A stretch of 64,000 nt of DNA from Oegoconia quadripuncta (GCA_949316235.1 OX438743.1:24735771-24799770), one strand, 5' to 3'; numbered from the stretch's first letter, positions 10,900-22,435 are shown. Made by a program: numbers and translations. The notes: a model not told the origin generated them from the letters alone.

Positions 10900-11973
10900 T
10901 TATTCATCTAAATTTATTTTATCGCCTTCAAAGTAGGCCCCATCGCTTGCAATACAACATCTCCACCGCTTCACCCAGTCTTCCATACATTTTTCATAGG
11001 CTATTTGCGGTATCGCCTTTAGCTCATTCAGCGAATTTTCTTTTATGGCTTCTATCGACTCAAAACGTTTTCCTCGAAGTGGTAATTTTAACTTGGGAAA
11101 TAAAAAAAAGTCAGACGGAGCCATATCAGGTGAATACGGTGCTTGGTCGAGAACTTTTGTTGAATTTTTCGCTAAAAACTCTTTCACTATAATGGCTGTG
11201 TGTGATGGTGCATTATCATGGTGCAGCATCCATGAGTTGTGTTGCCACAAATCTGGACGTTTTCGGCGGATACTCTCACGCAAACGCTTCATGACGCCTA
11301 AATAATATTCTTTATTCACTGTTTCTCCCTCTGGAAGGAATTCGGAGTGAACCACACCACGGTAGTCAAAAAAAACTGTCAGCATCACCTTGATTTTGGA
11401 GCGACTTTGCCGCGGTTTTTTGGGTTTCGGCTCGTTTTCGAGACGCCATTCTGAAGACTGTTGGCTTGTTTGCATGTCGTACTCATAAACCCATGTCTCG
11501 TCGCCAGTTATTATACGTTTCATAAAGGTCGGATCCGTAGAAGCTCGGGAAACCATGTCTTCAGCGACATGCTTTCGCTGCGCTTTTTGAACAAAATTGA
11601 GCTCTTTTGGAACTAGTCGAGCGGCGACGCGTTTCATGCCTAAAATGTCAATGAGAATGTTGTGGACGGACTTAAAAGATATGTTCACCTCACTAGCCAA
11701 CTCTCTCAGACTCATACGTCGATTTTCGAGCACTAGCTTCTTGATTCTGTCGATGTTTTCTTTGGTCGTAGCGGTTGAAGGTCTACCAGAACGAGGCAAG
11801 TCTACTACTACTTCTCGGCCTTCTTTAAAAGCCTTATACCATTCATAAGCCCTTGTTTTCGATATACACGATTCGCCGTAGGTATTTCGCAACATTTTTA
11901 GTGATTCACCACATGAAATATCATTTGAAACACAAAATTTAAGGCACACTCTTTGTTCAACAATATTTTCCAT
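10900..11973 (-). CDS. mariner transposase, 357 aa, intact frame
   Basis: Cut-and-paste DNA transposase that binds the element's inverted ends and moves it into TA sites. The N-terminal third carries two helix-turn-helix-like regions (about residues 5-55 and 72-112, the latter beginning with the RSGRPSTATT linker). The catalytic triad is visible: D158 in ITGDETW, D253 in HHDNAPSH and D288 in YSPDMAPSDFFLF, with 34 residues between the second and third, the DD34D spacing of mariner. Length is close to the usual 345-350 residues. The ATG at 11971-11973 is the first in frame and lies about 180 bp inside the right end. No frameshift or stop is seen, so activity is possible but not shown. I do not assign a subfamily. 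Confidence 0.95.
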   Translation of the reverse strand: MENIVEQRVCLKFCVSNDISCGESLKMLRNTYGESCISKTRAYEWYKAFKEGREVVVDLPRSGRPSTATTKENIDRIKKLVLENRRMSLRELASEVNISFKSVHNILIDILGMKRVAARLVPKELNFVQKAQRKHVAEDMVSRASTDPTFMKRIITGDETWVYEYDMQTSQQSSEWRLENEPKPKKPRQSRSKIKVMLTVFFDYRGVVHSEFLPEGETVNKEYYLGVMKRLRESIRRKRPDLWQHNSWMLHHDNAPSHTAIIVKEFLAKNSTKVLDQAPYSPDMAPSDFFLFPKLKLPLRGKRFESIEAIKENSLNELKAIPQIAYEKCMEDWVKRWRCCIASDGAYFEGDKINLDE

Positions 11974-12127
11974 TGTAAAAATCGCCGAGGACTCAAAACT
12001 ATGACCAACAAAAAGTGTAGTTTAAAACAAATTAAATGACAGATCCCGCTCAAATTTTGCGCGCTAAATCAGTACAGTGCTACCAACATGCAGTAAAAAA
12101 ATTAGAACGACCTCTTTTACGCGGGTC

Positions 12128-12152
12128 TTTTTATTGACATATTCCCGATACT
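12128..12152. repeat. mariner inverted terminal repeat, right
   Basis: Reverse complement of the left end with one clear mismatch (A for T at position 13 of the repeat). Transcription of the transposase would start near this side, since the gene runs leftwards. Confidence 0.9.
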
Positions 12153-12539
12153 TTTTACACAGAATAGTATATACATATATGTCCATAGATGTTCATCATG
12201 GAAATAGTCTGATATTACAATTTATGTTTTAACGTACCTCTTATTAAAAGTACGATGTTGTAATATCAAGAAGAACGTGATTAAGAAAGCTTAGGCATAC
12301 TCCCGTATTGACTTCTAGAAGTTATGGCAACCCTAAGCTTAGGCCTTTGAATGAATTACTGAATTTGCCTCCCAGAAGCTTTAAAGAACTCAGTATGAAC
12401 CAGTTGACCAGAAGTAATGGAACCTTCTGTCATACATTAATCTAAAGTAGGATCTAAGTAAAGCAAAAGTCCTTATCAAAGTCGATAGAACAAACAAAGC
12501 GCACATAATATACTGGTGAGTTTATTTACTGTAAGGAAA
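12153..12539. other. no gene recognised
   Basis: Right flank of mariner, AT-rich. No features seen. Confidence 0.5.
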
Positions 12540-12790
12540 AAATTTTTTTTTTAAACTCACGCACCGGACGGAGATTGATATGCTGCTGGCGGGATTCGTT
12601 GGGTTCCTATCAGGCGTAATTTATTTGGAACTTATATTTTCTCCAAATTTTCTTTATTTATTAATTTAAATATATAATTGCGTGGAATAGGATACAAACG
12701 CGACCGTCAAATGTCACAATTAACGCTTTATTCGACGATGGTTTGGATAAAAAAATAACTACCTTCTATTTCACTTACTTAATCGGGCTC
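12540..12790. repeat. interspersed repeat shared with 42098-42365
   Basis: Shares ordered blocks with 42098-42365: GATATGC, GGATTCGT.GGGTTCCTA, ATTTTCTCCAA.TTTTCTTTA, TACAAACGCGACCGTCAA and TTAACGCTTTATTC. There is no coding frame. The class of element is unknown; it could be a MITE or a LINE 3' untranslated region. Confidence 0.7.
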
Positions 12791-13141
12791 TATTTTTTTC
12801 CTTACATAAAAAAACTCATCCATAGTTACCGCGTTCAAAGGGGTCCAATTGCCAAAAGTGGTCGATAGCTATGTATGACCTAATGAGTAAACTTGCCTAA
12901 AATGGCTACTTTTATTTGGAGTTCGAAGGACACATGTCAAGTTATTTTGCCCACGTAAATATCCTTTCTTAACTTGCCATTTGTGTATGTAGGCGCACTT
13001 ATTGTATGCCCATATGCAGCTGAGTTTGTATGTATATTTCTTTGTAATTTAAGAATTGTGTAGTTGTGTGAACGCAGTGGCATAAATAAATGCTTTATCT
13101 ATCTATCGTTTGTTGTTGGCCGCTTAATCTATTTGAGATTT

Positions 13142-13386
13142 TCATTATAAATAAACAAATAATATCCTTGGACATGCAACACACAGCGCCATCTAGTTCC
13201 ACACTAAGCAACTAGGCTTGTTTTATGGATACCAGATGGTTGAGGAACTACATAAATACAATGTTTTTGTAAATACATCCATAACTCGGAAACACGTGTC
13301 TGTATTCATCATACAAACATATGCCCCTAGCGGGATTCGAACCCGCGACCTTTTGGTATATCAGTCAGACTTTCTAACCACTACTT
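13142..13386 (-). mobile_element. SINE family B, head slightly truncated
   Basis: Tail and body are present, as are the B box and the CTAACCACTAC segment, after which the family sequence stops. It has a short internal deletion near 13270 relative to the 2205-2470 copy. Confidence 0.85.
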
Positions 13387-13474
13387 AAGTATCTCTCGAA
13401 GATTAGTGAAGTCAATCCTTGGATGGGTGACCACTGGTGTCATTTAAATAACGACTATTTCCGACCTCGGTTGT

Positions 13475-13660
13475 GTTCAAATGCAGGCAGTCGTTAAGGT
13501 GGATTAAAAATACTGACTGTCAAGTGGCCTTTAGTCAGACACAAATCCGCCATCCGCATTGGCTCCGCGTGGTAGATTCTGGCCCATACCTTCCCCTAGT
13601 GAGAAGAGGCTGTGCACCAATAGTGGGGACGTGTAAGACTGTTGAAGATGAAATATCTTC
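13475..13660. mobile_element. interspersed repeat D, reverse-oriented partial copy
   Basis: Contains CATTGGCTCCGCGTGGTAGA and CCTAGTGAGA.GAGGCTGTGC, the reverse-complement counterparts of blocks in the 3655-3940 copy, at lower identity. The small open frames here on both strands follow from the repeat. Confidence 0.5.
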
Positions 13661-14654
13661 GTAACCTTTTACTGGGATAAGAAATATTGCGGGACATTGA
13701 AATGAAATCACTTTATTTGCATTGATTTTTGGTGGCGTGGGTGGTAAATACATTACGAAATTTCCGCAAAAACCTGCCTATACGAGGCACAAACTTTACA
13801 ATTTCCACTATTTTACGTAGCTAAGCACAATGAATTCTAAATTATCCCCGTCATAATTAATAATATTAAATTAATGAGTCAAAAAACAGCATTAATTATA
13901 ATTGAAATTTCATGTATAAAATAGAAACAAAACTATTCTCCACTCTATTATCATTAAAGAAAAATTCCCTGCATTTATAAATTTATATTAGCGATTCCTA
14001 TATAGTATCAAATCTGTATGAAAAATTCATTCTTTGAATAGAACTTTGAATAGATTGTAGTCAAACGCGAAACCAGTTTTTAATAAAAAAAAAAAAAAAA
14101 AAAAAAAGAAAGATTTGTCTAATAGCATAATTTTCTACTTTTGTGCTAAATTTCAACAAAATCGGTTTAGTATTTATATTATTAGTTGGATGGATTTAAC
14201 GTGAAACATGAATCAATTAGGTACCTATACACACTACGACTGACGGGCACATGACGAATTAATTTGGGTTCGATGAATGAATGAATTAATTTTGAATATT
14301 TTGTTAGTTAGTGGTATTAATTAATTTGCTAATTACGGCAACTGGTATGAGTAATTAATGAAATTTTGATAAAACCGGTATACTAGTACCGATATTGCGA
14401 TATTTTTAAGGACCTTATTCACGGCCCGACTGGATATATGTCCTGCCAAGGGCAAAGTGCTGGGCATAAATTATAAAATACTTACACACTCGTGTGAGCG
14501 TCCACCGCTACGGATGAAACTGCGTCATCGTAGCAATCGGACAATGTTCTTTTTATCTTCTCTCTATCTTACCTTCGCCGCCTTTTATCCCTTATGATTT
14601 GGCGTAGCGTAAGATACTTGACGTATACATGACACTAGACGAACAGAGGGCGGA
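13661..14654. other. no gene; AT-rich with a repeat tail
   Basis: Very AT-rich. At 14058-14107 the words AGTCAAACGCGAAACCAGTT and a 24-base A-run match the 3' end of a repeat also seen at 41580-41665 and (reverse) 45116-45190. Confidence 0.55.
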
Positions 14655-14830
14655 GTGTGAGTTTTGTTTCGACTTAACTTTACTACCGCGTTCACGTGAC
14701 GATTTGTATGGAGAAATGTGCAGCGCCTCTAGCGGATAGTTTGCGAAACGATTTTTTTCATAGATACTTTTTGCGTAAACGCGAACGCGATGGTAAAGTT
14801 AAAAACGAGACAACACTGTCATTTCGCACA
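14655..14830. mobile_element. MITE-like element with AACTTTA ends
   Basis: Both ends carry a version of AACTTTACYACCGCGTTC in inverted orientation (near 14675-14694 and 14783-14800), next to a TTTTGTTTCG or GTCTCGTTTT motif. A reverse-oriented relative sits at 43500-43640 and shares GTGCAGCGCCTCTA and TTTGC.AAACGATTTTTTTCA. Confidence 0.6.
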
Positions 14831-15245
14831 CAGTGTGTAAGGTTCCTTAATCATCCAACGTCGTCCCTATCTCTGACTTCTAAGTCGTATACTCTTTCAT
14901 TTAGTTCCATAACATTGCCAATCAGCTTCCTATCTTATCTAGGGCCAAGGTTACAGATATAGGTATACGGATTGTAAATATTTTAGGCAAATATTATGAA
15001 TGTTGCCGCGTATGTATGACATCATTCTGTAACCATAAAATAGTCGTGTTTACCTATGCTGGCTCGAGCCTCGACTGCGCCTGTATAACTATCCTAATTA
15101 CGAAAGTAGGTATGGAGTTGCTCAACAACGCATTACAGATACTTTTTTTCAGCTTCGCTTGTTAATTAAACACATGATACTATTAATAAATAATTTAAAA
15201 GAAAAATAATAATATAATATGTTATCTAGCAGGATAATAATGTGA
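14831..15245. other. no gene recognised
   Basis: Nothing recognisable; AT-rich towards the right end. Confidence 0.5.
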
Positions 15246-15472
15246 ATAATAAATAAAAGTAATATCTTTGCACATACACACAGCGCCATCTAGTTCCACA
15301 CTAAACAACTAGGCTTGTATTATGGATACCAGATGGTTGATAAACTACACAAATACATTTTTTGTAAATAAATACATAAATAAATGAAAAACATCCATAA
15401 TTCGGGAACACATGTCTGTATTCATCCTACAAACATATGCCCCTAGCGGGATTCAAACCCGCGACCTTTTGG
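15246..15472 (-). mobile_element. SINE family B, head truncated
   Basis: Tail, body and B box are present; the sequence leaves the family just after CCTTTTGGTA, so the A box is missing. Confidence 0.85.
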
Positions 15473-16094
15473 TAATGAATTAAGAATAGGTACCTCAAAT
15501 TATTTAAATATAGTGCATGCTACTCTCTCATGTTGCTGTGCCTTCATAAGGTCCTTATTGATACAGAACACCATAATACCATTAAAACGAAACATAAGGA
15601 ATGCAATAAATGATTTGATTTGGTTCTACAAATGACTTGACACTTGTCTTGGTTGCAACACTCAAACGCTCATATTTGGGATATCTTTATCCACCCCATT
15701 TAGGATAAAGGTTGTGATTTTATGTATGTATGTACGTTACAGTAGACATTCAAAAACATCATAAAGCAGGAATAATTTACTAAAAACTTATAATAGAAAT
15801 TTGCATTGCATGACAGCACGATCAGCAGGTAACATGGGGAACCATCTCTAAGTATAATCGACTACACGTCAAACCCAATACTGCCAGTAAAAGCTGAGCT
15901 GCCGTACTATAGCGCGCTCATACAACGAACGGTCGGTCCAAAGGTTGAATGTCTGACGTGCTGTCAACTGTACGTACTGGTGGTCTCTCGTACATAGGGT
16001 TGCCAGACGGTATCCTAAAAGAAGACATGTCCTTTTCTATAATTTGTCCTCCCTTGGGTAACAGACATACAGTACAGTAGTACTGTACGTCCTC
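15473..16094. other. no gene recognised
   Basis: No open frame or repeat match noticed. Confidence 0.5.
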
Positions 16095-16290
16095 ATTTTG
16101 CTATACTCATCATCATCTTCTTGCCCTGGTCCCAATTAATTGGGGGTCGGCGCAGTACGTCTTTTTCTACCATTCTCCTCTATCACCTGTCACCTCCTCA
16201 TTCACGCCCTTTTCATTCATATCACCCTCCACACAAGCCATCAATCTTTTCGTGGTCTTCCTCTTCTGGGTCTAGCAACCCTACCTGTAC
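16095..16290. mobile_element. lepidopteran-type interspersed repeat (probable LINE 3' region)
   Basis: Blocks such as CATCATCATCTTCTTGCCCT, GGGGGTCGGCGCAGTACGTC and TCTTTTCGTGGTCTTCCTCT resemble a repeat that I recall as common in moth genomes. No second copy was noticed in this window, so this rests on recollection. Confidence 0.45.
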
Positions 16291-16674
16291 ACGCCTACAC
16301 ACAACGGATACACATTATAGGTATAGATTAGATGGCATTGTAGTATTCACCTGTCCATCCGTTACAAACTTACAATAATAAATCGTCCGCCATTTTCAAT
16401 GCCGTGACGTCATCGGCGTGTGCGCTTATTGTGACTGCAAACTAAACCGAGTATTGAACTTGAGCTTGTTCTTCGCCTTCTACCTCTGAAGTTGTTATAG
16501 AAGATGCTCAACTTTCTTCTTCTTTTTGTATAGTTTGTAACCCTCTAGGTCTTCGTCAAATCTTCTTGCGCACTTGCATCCAGTCATCTTTCCGTCCTAA
16601 TGTTCTTCATTCTCCCCCATCATCAAATCTCATATTGATTTAACATTTTCCTATTTATTTCTTTGATATGCATC

Positions 16675-16900
16675 ATCTACGAGAACTGATGGCCGGTGGG
16701 GCATTAAAGTTCTCGAGTGGAGACCACGCACCGGCAAGCGCAGCGTAGGACGTCCACTCACACGGTGGACAGACGATCTGATAAAGGTCGCGGGAAATCG
16801 CTGGATGCAGGCCGCTTCCAACCGGCCATTCTGGAATTCTATGGGGGAGGCCTATGTGCAGCAGTCCCTCCACCCATGGCCATACCACCATCTAGGTCTA
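16675..16900 (+). mobile_element. RTE-like LINE C-terminal fragment, copy 1
   Basis: Shares [23 protein letters not shown] and SMGEAYVQQ coding blocks with the longer copy at 46008-46325, but its frame is broken. The RTE assignment is from motif style. Confidence 0.75.
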
Positions 16901-17477
16901 TTGGCCGAATCGCGGGGTGTGCACGAGGCTCTGCTCGAAGGCTTATCTCATGCGTTCAGTCCCTTCTCTGTGACGGTTCTCCCCCTTCTGGGGTCTGACT
17001 GCACTCACTCGCTCTCCGGGCAGTGATAGTTGTATCTAGCGCCACTTTGCCAATTTCACGGGTTCTGAGTCCGCTTCTCGTGCCATGATGATTGTCTACA
17101 TCACATTATCACAAACTACCTAACGCTGTAAGCGAACATTACTTGGGCCAATTTGGAATGACATAATTAAAGCGATTTCACGAAGTACCTTACTAATATT
17201 TACAATACTTTAAAGTCAAATCACGTAACTATTCGCGAACGCACGCGCATTTACACTCCGATACGAATCGACTCTCGCGCACATTACATTAGAAATTGTA
17301 ATCATGGCTCTGACGTCACATCCGTTCCGACGGAAGGACATGGCCGCCATGGGATTAGTTCTGTCGTGCATTGAATACTTGATTTAGTCGATTTAATTCT
17401 CAATTAAATTAGGCCTACCTTAGCCCGGCTTATTTAGCTGTACTTTTCGCCGAAAGTTGGTGTTTTGTTGTATTATT
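16901..17477. other. no gene recognised
   Basis: No recognisable coding or repeat content beyond the right edge of the LINE fragment. Confidence 0.5.
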
Positions 17478-17810
17478 TTTTGTTTTTGGCTAGTGGTAGG
17501 GCATTTAAATGTCCGCCTGGCTAGCTACCACCATCTTATCTAAATCTGCTGCCAAACAGCAATGTTAATAGCATTGGTGTGTTCCGGTTCTCAGAGATAA
17601 TTTAGCCAGTCCCCCAAATAAGATGAGGTTTCTGGATCAGTACGATTTATATGAAAGACTAATTGTCCCCGGCTTTTTTATGAACAACGCTAGTGCTAAC
17701 TCACTTGACCTCAATCACACCTGACGTTAAGTGAAGATGAGGCCGAAGGTTTTCCACCTTCGGCCTTCGGTGTGTTTGAGGCCAAGTCTAACCCGTTGTG
17801 CATAAAAAAA
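17478..17810 (+). mobile_element. composite inverted SINE A, copy 1
   Basis: The left half is a family A body in plus orientation from GGCTAGTGGTAGGGCA to GGATCAGTACGATTTATATG. It then passes through a non-family linker reading AATTGTCCCCGGCTTTTTT into a family A 3' part in minus orientation (ACCTCAATCACACCTGA), and finally back to a plus tail ending CCCGTTGTGCATAAAAAAA. The same linker and junctions occur, reverse complemented, at 20640-20870. Confidence 0.8.
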
Positions 17811-19215
17811 ATTATAAATAAAATTGTTATTGGAATATTTTGGATCATTACAATGATTCGGCGGGACTAATTAAGAAATTGATGATTATTTTTTTGTTTG
17901 AAAGTTTCATTACCAGTGTATGGTAACATATATTGAAAATAAATAAAATAAATTAAATCAGTAGTTAAAACTAATTTAATTATAATTGGTGTGAGTACAC
18001 GCGGGAAAATGGTGATGGTATGGAGACCGGACGTGAGCTGGCAAATGTCATAAAATTATGATATTTACGTAAGTGCTGAGTAAGACGCGTGTGACCTACT
18101 AATTATATAACGCAGTTCATACAACCACGGTGGTCCCAGGACCTGATGATGCACTCCAGTGCTAGAGAATGGCACCTTACTGTCGATCATTTTGCCAATT
18201 TTGGCGGTTCAAATCATTGAACCTAACAGTTTGCTAACAGTCAGATCACTACCAAGTCGGCGACGTCCTGTCTAGGTTTTATTGTTTGGCAGCAAACATT
18301 TCATTGTATGTACTTAACTTCACTAACCTTTATAGGTAACTAATGATTTGGCTGTAAAACGGAATAGTTAGGTAAATAATCTATAGATAGGTACATACAT
18401 AATCCAAGGTTTGACCTCTACATTGACATTATTACAGTAACTTGGACATACCGACTGACAGATAAATGCAATAAACCATTTTTATTTCCAGTAGATTTAA
18501 ATTGACATTCAACAAGTGATATCATGTATCTTATGTTGAAATAAATGCTTGAAGTTTTGAAGTTTGACCCTCTTGACAGGTGACATTTTAGCATAGAGAT
18601 ATTTTTGTTTTCGCGTTCTCAGTTTAATTTTTGAAGTACTTGGCAAATTTCGTAGGGTTGCCAGTAACCAAAAATCTTACTGGTTGTGTTCGTCATTCAA
18701 GTTCTTGGTTTGAAAGAAAGAAATTGGCAACACAGCTTTCGATTGGTTCAAAAATGCCGCAAAACAATCGATAGAAGACAAATTCGCACCTAAAAATGTT
18801 ATCGATCGTGAAATTGAATCGGTGTAAGTTCTAAAATCGCACCCCAAATTCTTTTTTAAACAAATATCAAGGATCTAACTTCAATGTAAGATTATCTATT
18901 TTATCGCTATTTTACGATACAAATTTCTAACGGCATTTCGAGTAGCAGCCATTACAAGAATTTAATTATAGAATGCTTAGATTTATTCATTGATAAATTA
19001 TATTAATGACCTGGGAAAATATGTAATTAAGGAAGTAGATAGATAAATATAGCGGTACGTTTGATAATTGGAAAATCGAAGGTTCCACTTTACTTATTTA
19101 AAACTCCGACCGAACACAAGGGGTGTTATGTATTCGACGGCGATGTTGTTTTTGCGCGTGCGTGTATATGCATGTTCAGTCTTATCTCAGTAATGCGTGC
19201 TATTTTTTTATATTA
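17811..19215. other. no gene recognised
   Basis: About 1.4 kb of AT-rich sequence. A stretch ending CTTATGTTGAAATAAATGCT near 18550 looks like a retroposon 3' end but I saw no partner copy. No coding frame. Confidence 0.5.
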
Positions 19216-19431
19216 AATAATAAATAAATATTTACATGCACATACAAACAGCGCCAACTAGTTCCATACTAAGCAGTTAGTCTTGGGATTGCTGTACACA
19301 CGTACCAGAGGTTGATACATGAATACATGTCTGTATTCATCATACAAACATATGCCCCTAGCGGGATTCGTACCCGCGACCTTTTGGTATAGCAGTCAGA
19401 TTTTCTAACCACTGCACCAAACAGGTCGTCA
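19216..19431 (-). mobile_element. SINE family B, internally deleted
   Basis: Tail and complete tRNA-like head are present, but about 60 bp of body is missing between TACCAGAGGTTGATACATG and the CATGTCTGTATTCATC block. Confidence 0.85.
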
Positions 19432-19529
19432 AAAATATTAACGACTAGCTTTCCGCCCGTATTCGCCTTCTGTAGCTAAGCTGCTAGCTCTGGAATGCCT
19501 GCTGTAAGTTAGATTCCCCCTAGATTAGA

Positions 19530-19862
19530 TCTAGAGAACCCCCGAGAAGAACAACCAAGAAACTCGAAAGGTTTTTTAAACAGGTTTATCAAAGGCCATT
19601 ACAAAAAGCACAATATATTTCCTTATTAACATGACATTTGATATGACAAAGCCTAGCATGCAAACGAGCTGGTTATGTCCATGCATGAGTATCATCTCTA
19701 AATAGTCTATATTTAATAACAAGCTTTCTTTTTAAGTCTCTGTTTAAATTTATTGAAAGGAAGATTTTGTATATCAAAGATAATGTTATTGAAAAAATTG
19801 TACAGCCCTTTGACTTTGCATAGGCGGCTTATGTGACCTGCGTGTCTATCTTTATTTCTTGT
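19530..19862 (-). mobile_element. LINE-E 3' end (C-terminus plus 3' UTR)
   Basis: Read on the minus strand, it encodes a C-terminal peptide with RNKDRHAGHI, LCKVKGLYNFFNNIIFDIQN and LPFNKFKQRL before a stop, followed by a 3' region with AACCTGTTTAAAAAACC. It is the inverted counterpart of 23436-23870. It directly abuts the head of the SINE at 19864. Confidence 0.8.
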
Positions 19863-19863
19863 A

Positions 19864-20028
19864 TGGCCTCCGTGGCTCAATGTAAACAACATTGGGTTTA
19901 CGATTCGGAGGTCGCGGGTTCGATACATATTTAGTACTCGGTTTGGTTGGTGGTAGGGCATATTAAATGTCCGCCTGGTTACCTACCACCATCTTATCTA
20001 AATCTGCCGCCAAACAGCAATCTTAATA
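19864..20028 (+). mobile_element. SINE family A, 5' half, interrupted
   Basis: Head (CCTCCGTGGCTCAATG, B box GGTCGCGGGTTCGA with a short deletion behind it) and body up to CAGCAATCTTAATA. The family sequence resumes at about 20518, so 20029-20517 looks like an insertion. Confidence 0.8.
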
Positions 20029-20517
20029 GATAGATAAAGCGTTTATTTGTATCTCCAGTCACACACATACCATAAGTTGCAAAGCAATTGGATAAACATA
20101 TTTTATAACAATCCATAAAAGTAACATCAGGATACACTAGAGTATGTGTGTGCTACAGCCGTACAAATGGGTCATAGCTCAGTGTGTATAATTGCTCAGA
20201 CTGATTTTCTCAGCAAAACACTGATTTTCAGCTATTACCCACGAGGAGACACTGGTACAAAAGAGAACAACCAGACAAGCATATTTTACTGTGCGCGTCA
20301 GTGAATAATGTCACGTAGGTATATGTGTATTTAAATGCAGTATAGGTACTCAAATAGATACAGATACACTGTCGATAGATTGGAATAAATAAGTAAATAA
20401 ATATGCGAAGTAGCTCACAAAAGATTGAGACAATGACATACATTCATAATTAAGATTCAATAATAAAAAAAAAAACGGATCACTAGGTGCTCAGTATAAT
20501 TTAGTGTGAATTCATTT
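20029..20517. mobile_element. insertion splitting a SINE A copy
   Basis: About 490 bp between the two SINE A halves. Its left edge reads GATAGATAAAGCGTTTATTT, which resembles the reverse complement of LINE tails of the type AATAAATGCTTTATCTATC seen at 13087-13107, and the edge of the piece embedded in the tandem array at 49420. It is probably a LINE 3' end in minus orientation. No clear target duplication was found. Confidence 0.55.
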
Positions 20518-20893
20518 ATTGTTGTGTTCCGGACTCCGGTTGTCGGAGATAAGATAGCCAGTCCCCCAAATAAGATGGAGTTTCCGGGTCAGTATGCTAC
20601 CACCTTCGGCCTCATCTTCACAACATCAGGTGTGATTGAGGTTAAGTGGGTTATTACTTAGCGTTGTTCATAAAAAAGCCGGGGACAATTAGGCTTTCAT
20701 ATAAATCGTACTGATCCAGAAACCTCATCTTATTTGGGGGACTGGCTAAATTATCTCTGAGAACCGGAACACACTAATGCTATTAACATTGCTGTTTGGC
20801 GGCAGATTTAGATAAGATGTGGTAGCTAGCCAGGCGGACATTTAAATGCCCTACCACTAGCCAAAAACAAAACCCGTTGTGCATAAAAAAAAA
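20518..20893 (+). mobile_element. composite inverted SINE A, copy 2
   Basis: A plus-oriented 3' half (TTGTGTTCCGGACTCC to GTGTGATTGAGG) is followed by a linker with AAAAAAGCCGGGGACAATTA and then a minus-oriented SINE A body down to CTACCACTAGCCAAAAAC. It closes with a plus tail CCCGTTGTGCATAAA and an A-run. The linker and inverted body match the 17478-17690 part of copy 1 in opposite orientation. Confidence 0.8.
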
Positions 20894-21599
20894 ACCTTAG
20901 TCCCTTTCATGACATAACTGTAACACAACACCCAAGAGATAGCAATCAGCCTAAACTATTGTACACTGAGACCAGCACTTAATTTCTTTACTTCCCACGA
21001 ACTTTAACTTTCACGATCGTGAGAAACCATGTTATGTTCGAGCAAAAACATAGCTTTTTGTCTCTGTTCAACGCGTTGATTGTGATAATTTCTTCCTGTT
21101 TACGTGCATTACCGCTCTCTTTTTTTTTTCAATTTTTTTTTTATTTATTTATCCATAGAACATTATTTGAACAATCTTCACTATAAGACGCCTACGAAAA
21201 CCTGTAAAGGTTTGTGTGTAGTGGGAATGAGGACAATGATCCGCCGCGTTATTAATTATTACAAAATAAAACTTAAAATATCTACATACATACATAAGAT
21301 GATATACGAAAGCAAGTAGACATGTGTCTCGCTATCGAAATAAAATTTTGCAAATTTTACATTTCCGTTTATATTTCTGTTCGTATTGAACCATATTACC
21401 AACATTCCATCTCTAACTGGCTTTACGGATCCGTCGTCGGGACGATTACATCTCAATCTCCGATCTTTTGAATCGATTTTTGCAGCCCGATATCGATCTA
21501 GAGAATCAAATCAAAATATTTTATTTCATAGGATAAAATTATCACTTGGAGACGTCACTATTAATATTACATTTAAATTTTAAATTTACTGCTCATTCA
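20894..21599. other. no gene recognised
   Basis: AT-rich, poly-T at 21120-21145, no recognisable gene. Confidence 0.5.
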
Positions 21600-21960
21600 C
21601 AAAGCTGACTCCCCAGAGAAGAACGAGCAAAAACTCTAGGGTTGCTCTTTTAAACAGATTTGGGTTGCGATCTGATAATTAATATGAATAATAAGACAGC
21701 TATGTCCATGCTTGCTTATCATTCAAATAGCCAGTGATTTTATAATAGTCTTTTGTTAATAATATCTGTTTTATGATTGCTTTAAATTTATTTAAAGGCA
21801 AATTTTGAATGTCTACTGGAACCTTATTATAAAAGCGTATAATATTGCCCTTTGAAGGATTTACTAACTTTGTGAAGTCGACTAACATAAACAGATAACT
21901 GGTTCTTATTCCTTGTATTAACATTGTGTCTATCACTAAGGAGATCGCTACAAAAACAGA
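21600..21960 (-). mobile_element. LINE-E-related 3' end, diverged
   Basis: The minus frame 21700-21936 encodes a C-terminal segment with KLVNPSKGNIIRFYNKVPVD and [14 protein letters not shown], related to the copies at 23436 and 32680. The 3' region (reverse of AGAGAAGAACGAGCAAAAAC) also matches. 5'-truncated, no catalytic part. Confidence 0.75.
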
Positions 21961-22096
21961 TCATAGATTGATCCATTGTGCTACGTTCATGTGAAGGAAC
22001 TTCGATACTGTTACGACAGAAAGACCTGGATGTATCGATCGTACTCTCACACGCCCATTATCTCTCGACCGATCTCATATTTCAAGGCCCGTGTTA

Positions 22097-22435
22097 ATAA
22101 ACCAATCTCAACACAAGTCTTGAGTCTGTATCACCCGAGATGCGTCTTAGGAAGTTGACGCTATCTCAAGCTCCGTGCTAATTTATAAACCAATCTTCTC
22201 ACTTCTCAAGTATTCGCCTCAGCGGCGAATGAATGATAGCCTTGAGTTTCGTTTATTAATACGTGAATCTCGGGGCACCACTCAAGTGAGTACTGCTTGA
22301 GTATTCATGTGCGTTTCAGGTCACAAGTTAGGTTTATTAATCAACACGTTTAATTGAGACCGATTACAAGACTGTTCTCAATCTTGAGAATGGTTTATTA
22401 ATACGGGCTCAAGATTCTGATTTGTTCGATTCTGT
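22097..22435. mobile_element. MITE-2, copy 1
   Basis: Both ends carry inverted versions of GCCCGTATTAATAAACCA followed by a TCTCAA motif. The internal sequence includes TTCGCCTCAGCGGCGAATGA, itself a palindrome. An opposite-oriented copy of nearly the same length lies at 35092-35433. There is no coding frame. Confidence 0.85.

Larger units (their letters stand above)
10863..12152 (-). mobile_element. mariner transposon (DD34D), structurally complete
   Basis: A 1290-bp element. The left end reads AGTATCGGGAATTTGTCAAT and the right end, reverse complemented, reads AGTATCGGGAATATGTCAAT; the match covers about 25 bp with one internal difference. TA precedes the left end (10861-10862); the right flank reads TT, so one copy of the expected TA duplication appears altered. 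The transposase frame is open from start to stop. Size, ends and coding capacity match a complete mariner, and no internal deletion was noticed. Confidence 0.95.
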
